A stretch of DNA of 7,065 bases, taken from NCBI GenBank assembly GCA_030623425.1, contig JAUXMA010000077.1:1-7065 (forward strand), given 5' to 3'. Below are positions 1-5,916 of the stretch, piece by piece (the first letter of the stretch is position 1; every line of letters starts with the position of its first letter). A model generated the notes under the pieces. It saw only the letters and a list, made by a program, of their open reading frames with translations, did no database searches and had not been told where the DNA came from. The DNA is from Rhodospirillaceae bacterium. Lineage in GTDB: Bacteria > Pseudomonadota > Alphaproteobacteria > Rhodospirillales > 2-02-FULL-58-16. A program made the translations under genes and the position numbers.

Positions 1-62
1 AAGACCGGCCCAGCGGCGTCGCCAGGCCGTTTCCCGGAAGATTTCTCGGCGATCGAAACCAT
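1..62 (-). CDS. 5' end of an unidentified gene (runs off the left edge)
   Basis: On the minus strand an ATG at 62-60 follows AGGAGG (plus-strand cctcct at 67-72) by four bases, a strong though closely spaced ribosome binding site. The 20 complete codons to the edge have no stop and begin MVSIAEKSSGKRPG, a polar, basic, Gly/Pro-rich start with no signal peptide. It lies 39 bases downstream of the LuxR-type regulator on the same strand, with no hairpin terminator between them, so co-transcription is likely. Too little is visible to name a family. The call rests on the Shine-Dalgarno sequence, the open frame and the otherwise empty position. Confidence 0.5.
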   Translation of the reverse strand, partial: MVSIAEKSSGKRPGDAAGPV

Positions 63-101
63 CGAACCTCCTGGATGCTTGCCGCCTAAATCTCGGCGTC
101 C

Positions 102-731
102 TCAGTCCGCCGTCCACCCGGCGAGCGCCGCCGGCCCCGTCAGCACGCGGCGGATCAGGTCCGTCTGGCTGTGGGTGCCGGTCTTGGCGAACACCCGCTT
201 GAGGGTGGTGCGCGCGGTGCCCTCGGTGGTGCCGATTTCGGCCGCCGCCTCCTTCAGCGTCCGGCCGGCGACAAGGGCGGCGACCAGCCTCGCTTCCGCC
301 GGCGCCAGACCGTAAAGGCGGGAGATCATGTCCGCCGACAGGCCGTGCCGCCGGCAGGGATCGCTGACGAAAACGGCCACCGACGCCTTGCGGGCGCTAC
401 AAATGGAGCATTCCGGGAGCGGGGAAACGTAAAGGGGATAAGGCGGCTTCAGGGACGGCCGGGGAACCGCCATCGCGGCCTCGGAAAGCGGGTTCCCCGG
501 GTTGCCTTTTTCCGCGGCGGCGGCGATGAACTCTTTCAGCTTCCTGGCGGCGGCTGGCGACTGGACCCGCAGGCAACTCCCCCCATGGTCCAGCGCCAAG
601 CCGTCGTCCCGCTCGACAATATCCCGCGCCGCCCCGTTCATCAGCAGCACTTTGGCCCCCTTGTCCACCAGGATCACCCCGATGGCAAAATGGTCCAAAA
701 CGCATTGGGCCAGTTTTTGCCGATGCGCCAT
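102..731 (-). CDS. LuxR-family (GerE-type HTH) transcriptional regulator with a PAS-like N-terminal domain
   Basis: This 209-residue protein is a probable one-component DNA-binding regulator. Residues about 138-198 form a GerE/LuxR-type helix-turn-helix: LYGLAPAEARLVAALVAGRT leads into the scaffold helix, KEAAAEIGTTEGTARTTLKR is the HTH, and VFAKTGTHSQTDLIRRV follows. Residues about 14-40 (FAIGVILVDKGAKVLLMNGAA) resemble the start of a PAS fold. No receiver aspartate or acyl-homoserine-lactone-binding domain is evident. Cysteines at 10, 53, 108, 111 and 126 include a CxxC pair (ECSICSARK). The start at 731 is preferred because GGGGA lies seven bases upstream (plus-strand 739-743). The frame is open back to 920, but that extension crosses the AT-rich intergenic island and encodes an Arg-rich, non-domain-like segment. 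The gene is divergent from the ChaN-PDZ operon. The family is clear; ligand and targets are unknown. Confidence 0.85.
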   Translation of the reverse strand: MAHRQKLAQCVLDHFAIGVILVDKGAKVLLMNGAARDIVERDDGLALDHGGSCLRVQSPAAARKLKEFIAAAAEKGNPGNPLSEAAMAVPRPSLKPPYPLYVSPLPECSICSARKASVAVFVSDPCRRHGLSADMISRLYGLAPAEARLVAALVAGRTLKEAAAEIGTTEGTARTTLKRVFAKTGTHSQTDLIRRVLTGPAALAGWTAD

Positions 732-751
732 GCCGATGTCCCCAGCCTTCC

Positions 752-780
752 CTATCGTGACAGTATCTTGGAAACCACAA
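752..780 (-). promoter_or_regulatory. Possible promoter of the LuxR-type gene
   Basis: Read on the minus strand, TTGTGG (plus 775-780) and CGATAG (plus 752-757) are separated by 17 bases, putting a start site near 745 with a short leader that includes the Shine-Dalgarno sequence. The palindrome would then sit immediately upstream of the -35 element, centred near -50. The match to consensus is weak. Confidence 0.2.
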
Positions 781-784
781 CTCG

Positions 785-806
785 AAACCTCCCATATGGG
801 AGGTTT
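785..806. promoter_or_regulatory. Perfect 22-bp palindrome, candidate operator
   Basis: The left arm AAACCTCCCAT is followed without a spacer by its exact reverse complement ATGGGAGGTTT; all 11 pairs match and the next outward pair fails. It lies in the AT-rich gap between the divergent LuxR-type gene and the ChaN-PDZ operon. The ACCT-N10-AGGT spacing is reminiscent of the 18-20 bp dyads bound by LuxR-type dimers (lux/tra boxes), which makes the adjacent regulator the first candidate binder. A transcript could also fold it into a hairpin, but no T-tract follows, so a terminator is unlikely. Confidence 0.55.
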
Positions 807-815
807 ATGCAACTT

Positions 816-845
816 TTGATGTGGTTTACATGATTTTTCAATAGT
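816..845 (+). promoter_or_regulatory. Possible promoter of the ChaN-PDZ operon
   Basis: TTGATG (816-821) and AATAGT (840-845) are separated by 18 bases in the AT-rich island, predicting a start near 852 and a leader of about 120 bases. The palindrome would be centred near -56. Only a moderate fit to a sigma-70-type promoter, and no alternative sigma signature was recognised. Confidence 0.22.
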
Positions 846-975
846 GTTTTGGAAAATGTCCGCCGCCAAGGCGGCGCCGGTTCGCCGTCGGCGCTTTCGT
901 TTGCCGCCGATCTCGGGCATTCTCTAGCCTTCGTATGCTCATTCGTGTCCGCCGAACCAGGAACCGCCGTCGCCG

Positions 976-2148
976 ATGCTGAAACGGATCGCCCTCATCG
1001 GGCCGCTTTTGGCCCTGGCCGCCGCCGGCGCGGCGGAAACGCCCTGCGTTCCGGCGGGCCGCTGGCTGGCGCCGGCGACGGCAAGCCTGCTCACCCAGGA
1101 CGACGTCATCGCCGGCATGGCGCGGCGGCCGGTGGTCCTCTTGGGCGAGACCCACACCAGCGCCGAGGACCACCGCTGGCAGCTCCACACCATCGCCGCC
1201 CTGCACGGACGAAACCCCAACATGGTGCTGGGTTTCGAGGCCTTTCCGCGCCGCGCCCAATCGGTGCTCGACGGCTGGCTCCGCGGCGCCATCGGCGAAA
1301 AGGAATTCCTCGAGAAAACCCGCTGGAACGAGATCTGGCGTTTCGATCCCGCTCTCTACCTGCCGCTGTTTCATTTCGCCCGCCTGCACCGCATCCCGAT
1401 GATCGCGCTCAACGTCGAGCGCGGCTTGATCGACAAGGTCGGGAACGACGGCTGGCAAGCGGTGCCCGAGGACGAGCGCCAAGGCATCGGCGACCCGGCG
1501 CCGGCCGGCGAGGACTATATCGATAGCTTGGCGCGGGTGTTCGCCGAGCACGACGAAACGCGGTCCGGCAAGCTTCCCGGCCGCGACGATCCCCAATTCC
1601 GCCGTTTCGTCGAGACGCAGCTGACCTGGGACCGGGCCATGGCCGAGAAACTGGCCGAGGCACGCGGCGGCGGCGGCCGGCCTTTAGTGGTCGGCATCGT
1701 CGGCCGCGGCCACCTCGAGTACGGCGGCGGCATCCCCCATCAGTTGGCCGACCTGGGGATAGAGGATGCCGCCGTCCTGCTGCCCTGGCACGCCGGCCGC
1801 GCCTGCGCCGATCTTGGCACCGCCGGCGGAGGCAAGATCGCCGACGCCGTTTTCGGCATCGCCGCCGACGCCGCCTCGGCGCAAGCGCCGAAACCGAAAC
1901 TCGGCCTTCTCGTCACCACCGGCGAAGGCGGGGTGCGCGTCGGCAAGGTGCTGGATGACAGCATCGCCGCCAAGGCCGGCTTGGCGGAAGACGACCTCAT
2001 CGTCGCCGCCGCCGGGATGGCCATTGCCAAGTCCGCCGAGCTGATTTCCATCATCCGCCGGCAAGCCCCCGGCACGTGGTTGCCCCTCCGCGTCAAGCGC
2101 GGCGGCGAAACCATCGACATCGTCGCCAAATTCCCGCCGCCGCCATGA
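976..2148 (+). CDS. Exported ChaN-family (TIKI/EreA-like fold) protein with C-terminal PDZ domain
   Basis: A 390-residue protein. Residues 1-20 form a Sec signal peptide (MLKRIALIGPLLALAAAGAA). The ChaN-type domain spans about 25-275: RRPVVLLGETHTSAEDHRWQ at 50-69, VLGFEAFPRR at 84-93, FDPALYLPLFHFARLHRIPM at 123-142, LNVERG at 145-150 and GRGHLEYGGGIPHQL at 243-257. Two GxxH motifs (H60, H246) and E88 are the fold's likely functional residues. After a linker, about 308-388 is a PDZ domain (LGLLV loop; AAKAGLAEDDLIVAAAGM). Characterised ChaN proteins are haem-binding, iron-regulated lipoproteins; related TIKI/TraB-fold proteins are metalloprotease-like. No lipobox precedes Cys24 (AAETPC), so it is probably soluble periplasmic or signal-anchored. 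AGGAA at 959-963 is 12 bases from the ATG, rather far. First gene of the operon. The family is clear; haem binding versus hydrolase activity cannot be decided. Confidence 0.88.
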   Translation: MLKRIALIGPLLALAAAGAAETPCVPAGRWLAPATASLLTQDDVIAGMARRPVVLLGETHTSAEDHRWQLHTIAALHGRNPNMVLGFEAFPRRAQSVLDGWLRGAIGEKEFLEKTRWNEIWRFDPALYLPLFHFARLHRIPMIALNVERGLIDKVGNDGWQAVPEDERQGIGDPAPAGEDYIDSLARVFAEHDETRSGKLPGRDDPQFRRFVETQLTWDRAMAEKLAEARGGGGRPLVVGIVGRGHLEYGGGIPHQLADLGIEDAAVLLPWHAGRACADLGTAGGGKIADAVFGIAADAASAQAPKPKLGLLVTTGEGGVRVGKVLDDSIAAKAGLAEDDLIVAAAGMAIAKSAELISIIRRQAPGTWLPLRVKRGGETIDIVAKFPPPP

Positions 2149-4142
2149 CGGCGATGAAAAGCGCGGTTTGGTTTTTCCTCGCCTGGGCGGCGGCCGGGCT
2201 GGCGCCGGCCGGCGCCGAAGTGACCAGCCTCCATCACGACATGCGGGTGCGTCTCGACCCGGCGGGCCGCAACCTTGCCGTCAGCGACCGGTTACGCTTG
2301 CGGGGCGGCGGTCAGGTGATCTTTCGCCTGGCGCCCCGTTTCGTCGTCACCGCCTTTGCCATCGACGGACGGAAAGCCGAGCCCGCCCGCCTGGGCGCCG
2401 ATTGGCGGATCGACTTGGGCGCCGACGGCGAGCACGACCTCTTTTTCGAATATTTTGGCCGCCTCGCCGCCATGCCCAAGGAGCCGCCCCGCGGTCCCCG
2501 ATCCTTCGAAGCCCTCGCCGGACCGGAAGGCAGCTATCTGCCGGCAGCCAGCGGCTGGTATCCCGACACAGAAGTCGCCACCTTCACCTACCGCGTCGCC
2601 GTCGAGGTGCCGGAGCCGCAAAAAGCGGTGGTTGCCGGCCGCCTGATCAATGAGACGGCGGCCGCCGGCCGTTACCGCGCCGTTTTCGAATCCGAATCCC
2701 CGGCCACCGGCTTGACGTTGATGGCCGGACCTTACGTGGTCCGGGAACGGCGCTTGGACGGGCTTCTGTTGCGCGCCTACTTCCATCCCGGCATCCAATC
2801 CCTGGCGGCGGACTATCTGCAATCCACCGCCGAGTATATCGGCTTTTACCGCCGCTGGATCGGCGCCTATCCTTATTCCGCCTTTTACATCGTCTCCAGC
2901 CCGTTGCCGGTGGGCCTGGGCTTTCCGGGACTGACATACATGGGCGAGAAGGTTCTCGGATTGCCGTTCATCCGTTTCACCTCGCTCGGCCACGAAATCC
3001 TCCATAACTGGTGGGGCAACGGCGTCCGGGTGGATTACGCCGCCGGCAACTGGTCCGAGGGCCTGACCACATTCATGGCCGATTACACCTTCAGCCAAAA
3101 AACGTCGGCGCAAAAGGCCCGGCGGATGCGGCTGAACTGGCTCAGGGATTTCGCCGCCCTGCCGGCCGAGCGCGACCGGCCGGTGACGGCGTTCGTTGCC
3201 AAATCACATGATGCCGCCCAGGTCATCGGCTATAACAAGACGGCCTTCTTTTTTCACATGCTGCGCCGGCGACTGGGCACCGAGACTTTCGATGCCGGTG
3301 TCCGCCGGCTGTGGAAGGAGAACAGATTTAGCACCGCCGGCTGGGATCGTTTGCAAGACGCCTTCGAGGCGGCGTCGGGAAAGGACCTGGCGGCATTTTT
3401 CGACCAGTGGCTGAAAAGAACCGGCGCCGCGAAGTTGCAACTGGGAGCGGTGGCGGTGGAACGGACCCAAGGTCGCTTCCGAACTTCCCTCACCCTCGCC
3501 CAGCCGCTTTCGGTCTACGCCTTGAACGTGCCGATCGTCATCACCACCGCCAGCGGCGAAAAAAGGTTTCATATTCGTTTCGACAGACCCGAAAGCCGGT
3601 ATCAATTGGAAACGGAATCCCGCCCCCTGGCCTTGGCGGTCGACCCGGACTTCGACATCTTCCGCCGCCTCGACCCCGCCGAGGCGCCGCCGATCCTGAG
3701 GGACGTAACCTTGAAGGCCGACACCGTCACCATCGTCCTGGCGGCGGACGAACGGGGCCAAAAAGCGGGGCGCGGGCTGGCCAGGCGGCTTCTCGATTTA
3801 CCCCCCAGGTTCGAGGACGCCTTCCTTTTCCGCCCGCCGCCGGCGCCGCTGCTTTTGATCGGCACGACGGCCGAGGTGATGGCCTTGCTGGCGAAAGCAA
3901 GGCTGTCCGGGGCGCCCGATAGGCTTGATGGGCGCGGCACGGCACGGGTGTGGGCGGGCCGGCACGGCGGCCGTTGGCCGCTTCTGGTGGTGGCGGCCGA
4001 CGGCGTTCCGGCCCTCGAGGCGCTGCTGCGTCCCCTTCCCCATTACGGACGCATGGGGTATCTGGTGTTCGAGGGAGGCAAGGCGGTCGAACACGGGACC
4101 TGGCCGGCGACGGCGGGCCCGCTGAGGGTGGAACTCGAATGA
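2145..4142 (+). CDS. Exported M1-like (gluzincin) zinc metallopeptidase
   Basis: A 665-residue protein starting at the ATG in the ATGA shared with the ChaN-PDZ stop, which implies translational coupling; no separate ribosome binding site is visible, and an ATG three codons on (2154) is possible. Residues about 4-24 (MKSAVWFFLAWAAAGLAPAGA) are a signal peptide, so it acts outside the cytoplasm. About 25-200 is a beta-rich N-terminal domain. The catalytic domain follows: HEILH at 283-287 supplies two zinc ligands and the general base E284, E305 in NWSEGLTTFMADY is the third ligand, and Y363 in IGYNKTAFFFHMLRRRLG matches the transition-state tyrosine. The exopeptidase GxMEN motif is absent; GFPGLTYMG occupies its place at 259-267. 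About 515-665 is a further C-terminal region (PLLLIGTTAEV, PHYGRMGYLVFEGGKA). All metal ligands are intact, so an active enzyme is expected; the substrate is unknown. Confidence 0.88.
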   Translation: MTAMKSAVWFFLAWAAAGLAPAGAEVTSLHHDMRVRLDPAGRNLAVSDRLRLRGGGQVIFRLAPRFVVTAFAIDGRKAEPARLGADWRIDLGADGEHDLFFEYFGRLAAMPKEPPRGPRSFEALAGPEGSYLPAASGWYPDTEVATFTYRVAVEVPEPQKAVVAGRLINETAAAGRYRAVFESESPATGLTLMAGPYVVRERRLDGLLLRAYFHPGIQSLAADYLQSTAEYIGFYRRWIGAYPYSAFYIVSSPLPVGLGFPGLTYMGEKVLGLPFIRFTSLGHEILHNWWGNGVRVDYAAGNWSEGLTTFMADYTFSQKTSAQKARRMRLNWLRDFAALPAERDRPVTAFVAKSHDAAQVIGYNKTAFFFHMLRRRLGTETFDAGVRRLWKENRFSTAGWDRLQDAFEAASGKDLAAFFDQWLKRTGAAKLQLGAVAVERTQGRFRTSLTLAQPLSVYALNVPIVITTASGEKRFHIRFDRPESRYQLETESRPLALAVDPDFDIFRRLDPAEAPPILRDVTLKADTVTIVLAADERGQKAGRGLARRLLDLPPRFEDAFLFRPPPAPLLLIGTTAEVMALLAKARLSGAPDRLDGRGTARVWAGRHGGRWPLLVVAADGVPALEALLRPLPHYGRMGYLVFEGGKAVEHGTWPATAGPLRVELE

Positions 4143-4155
4143 ACGGGACCGAAAC

Positions 4156-5139
4156 ATGCTGAACAGGCCGGATGGAAATTTTGACTTTATTGACATGGTT
4201 GGCATGCCGGCCGGCGCCGCCGGGCCAACGTTGTCGCCGCGGCGGTGGCAATGGATGGTCTCCCGCGCCGCCGGGGAAGCGCGTTTCCATCGCCGCTGTC
4301 GAAACTCTCCCTGGTTCCTGTTGGATCGCCTGCAACTGGATCTATTCGGCTGGTTCCTGAAGGTTTTCGGGTTTTACGGCGACGGCGTCAGGAACGCCCT
4401 CGACATCCAATCGACGGAGATCGAACTTTCCTTCGCCGGCCTGCCGCGAGCTTTCGACGGTTATCGCATCCTCCACATCAGCGATCCCCACTTCGACACC
4501 CTGGCGGGAATCGAGGCGGCGCTTGCGCGGCGCTTGGACAACATCGATGTCGACCTCTGCGTGCTGACCGGAGATTACATGCACCGCCTGGACTGTCCCC
4601 TGAACGAGAGCATTCCGCCGATGCGCCGGATGACGGCGGCGATATCGGCCCGCGATGGCATCGTCGCCACGCTGGGCAACCACGACAGCGCCGGAATGGC
4701 GGCGCCGCTCGAGGGTTTGGGCATCCGCGTGCTGGTCAATGAAAGTCTGGCCATCGAGCGCGGCGGCGGCAGGATTGTTTTGACCGGTACCGATGACGTC
4801 TACCGGTTTCACACCGATGAGGCCGAAAAAATCCTGGCGGAAGCGCCCAGGGGTTTCAAGATCGCCCTTGTCCACTCACCGGAAATCGCCCATGTGGCGG
4901 CCCGGGCCGGCTATGCCCTTTACCTCGGCGGCCACACCCACGGCGGCCAGATTTGCTTGCCCGGCGGCAGACCGGTATTCAGGAAGCTCGCCAACAACAG
5001 GGCTTTTGCCTCTGGCCTTTGGCGATGCGGCGGGATGATCGGTTTCACCAACTCCGGCGTCGGCGTCTCGTTTCCTCCCGTACGTTTCAACAGCCGAGGC
5101 GAGGTAGCCTTGATCGTGCTGAAGCGCCGTGCCTCATGA
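4156..5139 (+). CDS. Calcineurin-like metallophosphoesterase (YkuE/YaeI-like)
   Basis: A 327-residue protein with the full dinuclear-metal phosphoesterase signature: DPH (D110, H112) in HISDPHFD, LTGDYM (D140), LGNHDSAG (N175, H176), VHSPE (H240) and GGHTHGGQ (H260, H262). Enzymes of this family hydrolyse phosphomonoesters or phosphodiesters using two divalent metals; related members act on nucleotides, peptidoglycan precursors or lipid A intermediates, and the substrate here cannot be read off. About 100 residues precede the catalytic domain. They include an aromatic, amphipathic stretch at 53-74 (WFLLDRLQLDLFGWFLKVFG) that could associate with membrane, but no signal peptide or clear transmembrane helix. 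The gene begins 13 bases after the peptidase stop, with GGGA seven bases upstream of the ATG, so it is probably the third gene of the operon. ATG codons at 4195 and 4204 are alternative starts, as the first ~30 residues look poorly constrained. Confidence 0.9.
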   Translation: MLNRPDGNFDFIDMVGMPAGAAGPTLSPRRWQWMVSRAAGEARFHRRCRNSPWFLLDRLQLDLFGWFLKVFGFYGDGVRNALDIQSTEIELSFAGLPRAFDGYRILHISDPHFDTLAGIEAALARRLDNIDVDLCVLTGDYMHRLDCPLNESIPPMRRMTAAISARDGIVATLGNHDSAGMAAPLEGLGIRVLVNESLAIERGGGRIVLTGTDDVYRFHTDEAEKILAEAPRGFKIALVHSPEIAHVAARAGYALYLGGHTHGGQICLPGGRPVFRKLANNRAFASGLWRCGGMIGFTNSGVGVSFPPVRFNSRGEVALIVLKRRAS

Positions 5140-5298
5140 ATGGCCGTCCGTTATTCAAGGTTTTTTCACAATATTAGACGACCGGTTATTGACAGACCTG
5201 CCATAAAAACCCATCCTTTTTTTCTCGCCCCCGGCTGTGCTGGTAATTTCCGGAAAAACCCGCTGTTTTTTAATCGATTGATCGGAAGGTGTTGGCTG
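5140..5298. other. AT-rich leader between the phosphoesterase and the small exported protein
   Basis: These 159 bases are much richer in A/T than the genes on either side and include T-runs at 5161-5166 and 5217-5223. A perfect -35-like TTGACA occurs at 5189-5194, but 16-18 bases on there is only CATCCT, a poor -10, so the promoter is uncertain. No hairpin precedes the T-runs, so I do not call a terminator. The frame of the downstream gene stays open through the region, but the composition argues against coding. GGAAGG at 5284-5289 is the likely ribosome binding site of the next gene. Confidence 0.5.
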
Positions 5299-5916
5299 AT
5301 GAAGCGTTTGGCGGTTCTCTTCGTTTGTTTGGTTTTTTTGTTTTGCCTGCCGGCCAATGCCCAGGACGGAGACGTCGAGAGCGGCGGCAAGGGGGTATTG
5401 AACGCGATCGCCTTCAAGCCGCTGCCGCGAGGATTGTCCATTGCCGTGCGCCCTTTGGACAACTCCGACAGCAATTTGCTTCTGCAACGGGAATTCGAGA
5501 AGGCTTTAAGGACGAATGGCTATACGGTATCCGGCGAAGCCGGCTTGGTTCTGACCTTTGAGTATCGCGGCGAGATCGGCGCCTGGTCGACGATCGGCCG
5601 GCGAACGGTCCTGGAACTGGAAGCCCGCGGCGGCCGGGAAGGCGGCGAGGAGGCGAAAGCCTTTATCAATCTTTACGACAGCAGCCGCGGCGGCGTTCTC
5701 AACAAGGGCCGCAGTGGAACCTCGATCGTAACCCAAAGCCAGTACCGTCTGGACGCCAGTATCGATTCCAAGAGTAATGGAAAACGCTTGTGGCAGGCCT
5801 GGACCGTTGCCGACCTGGAATCCCACGACGGCCTGAGCCTGACCTTGGCCATGGTGCCGGTGATGGTGAAAAGCCTCGGCCGCACCGTCAAAAAACAATC
5901 TTTCACTCTGCCTTAG
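5299..5916 (+). CDS. Exported hypothetical protein, about 205 residues
   Basis: I do not recognise the family. The start at 5299 is chosen because GGAAGG lies nine bases upstream and because it places a textbook signal peptide at the N-terminus: MKRLAVLFVCLVFLFCLPAN, with cleavage after ANA at residue 21. The Cys at 16 is not in a lipobox. The mature part reads as a beta-rich domain: GLSIAVRPLDNSDSNLL (45-61), then a helix REFEKALRTNGYTV (64-77), then LVLTFEYRGEIGAW (83-96). The segment SNGKRLWQAWTVADL (159-173) resembles the 'tGkrlWq' strand common in small envelope lipoproteins of LptE/DUF4136-like build, and a hydrophobic stretch LTLAMVPVMV (181-190) lies near the end. It stands alone behind its own AT-rich leader and ends 78 bases before purA, so it could be transcribed alone or with either neighbour. 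Periplasmic location is fairly safe; function is unknown. Confidence 0.75.
   Translation: MKRLAVLFVCLVFLFCLPANAQDGDVESGGKGVLNAIAFKPLPRGLSIAVRPLDNSDSNLLLQREFEKALRTNGYTVSGEAGLVLTFEYRGEIGAWSTIGRRTVLELEARGGREGGEEAKAFINLYDSSRGGVLNKGRSGTSIVTQSQYRLDASIDSKSNGKRLWQAWTVADLESHDGLSLTLAMVPVMVKSLGRTVKKQSFTLP

Larger units (their letters stand above)
732..975. other. Divergent intergenic control region
   Basis: These 244 bases separate the start of the minus-strand regulator from that of the plus-strand ChaN-PDZ gene. Roughly 765-860 is conspicuously AT-rich against GC-rich flanks, as expected for promoters. It holds the 22-bp palindrome at 785-806 and a small inverted repeat ATGT-N5-ACAT at 819-831. I see no sequence resembling a Fur box, which matters because some ChaN homologues are iron-regulated. 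No convincing small ORF was found. Confidence 0.7.

Noticed and set aside
171..833. Long plus-strand frame opposite the LuxR-type gene, and similar long frames opposite the other genes
   Set aside because: High-GC coding DNA leaves open frames on the opposite strand. Their translations are Arg/Gly/Pro-rich with no recognisable domain, and the real genes show family motifs.
732..920. N-terminal extension of the LuxR-type protein back to an ATG at 920
   Set aside because: The extension runs through the AT-rich palindrome region, encodes an Arg-rich start with no domain character, and would remove the control region. The ATG at 731 has a good ribosome binding site and begins just before the PAS-like segment.
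2076..2144. Upstream in-frame ATG for the M1-like peptidase
   Set aside because: It would overlap the PDZ coding region by 73 bases and bury the signal peptide behind a strongly basic segment. The ATGA junction start places the signal peptide at the N-terminus.
2201..2216. 16-bp GC-only palindrome (GGCGCCGGCCGGCGCC)
   Set aside because: It lies inside the signal-peptide codons for Ala/Pro/Gly residues. GGC/GCC-rich dyads of this kind recur throughout this GC-rich coding sequence, so it is explained by codon use.
5161..5223. T-runs after the phosphoesterase as an intrinsic terminator
   Set aside because: No GC-rich stem-loop immediately precedes either T-run.
5140..5298. In-frame start at 5140 for the small exported protein
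   Set aside because: It would make the obvious signal peptide internal at residue 54. The extra 53 codons are AT-rich and noncoding in style, and GGAAGG lies properly placed before 5299.
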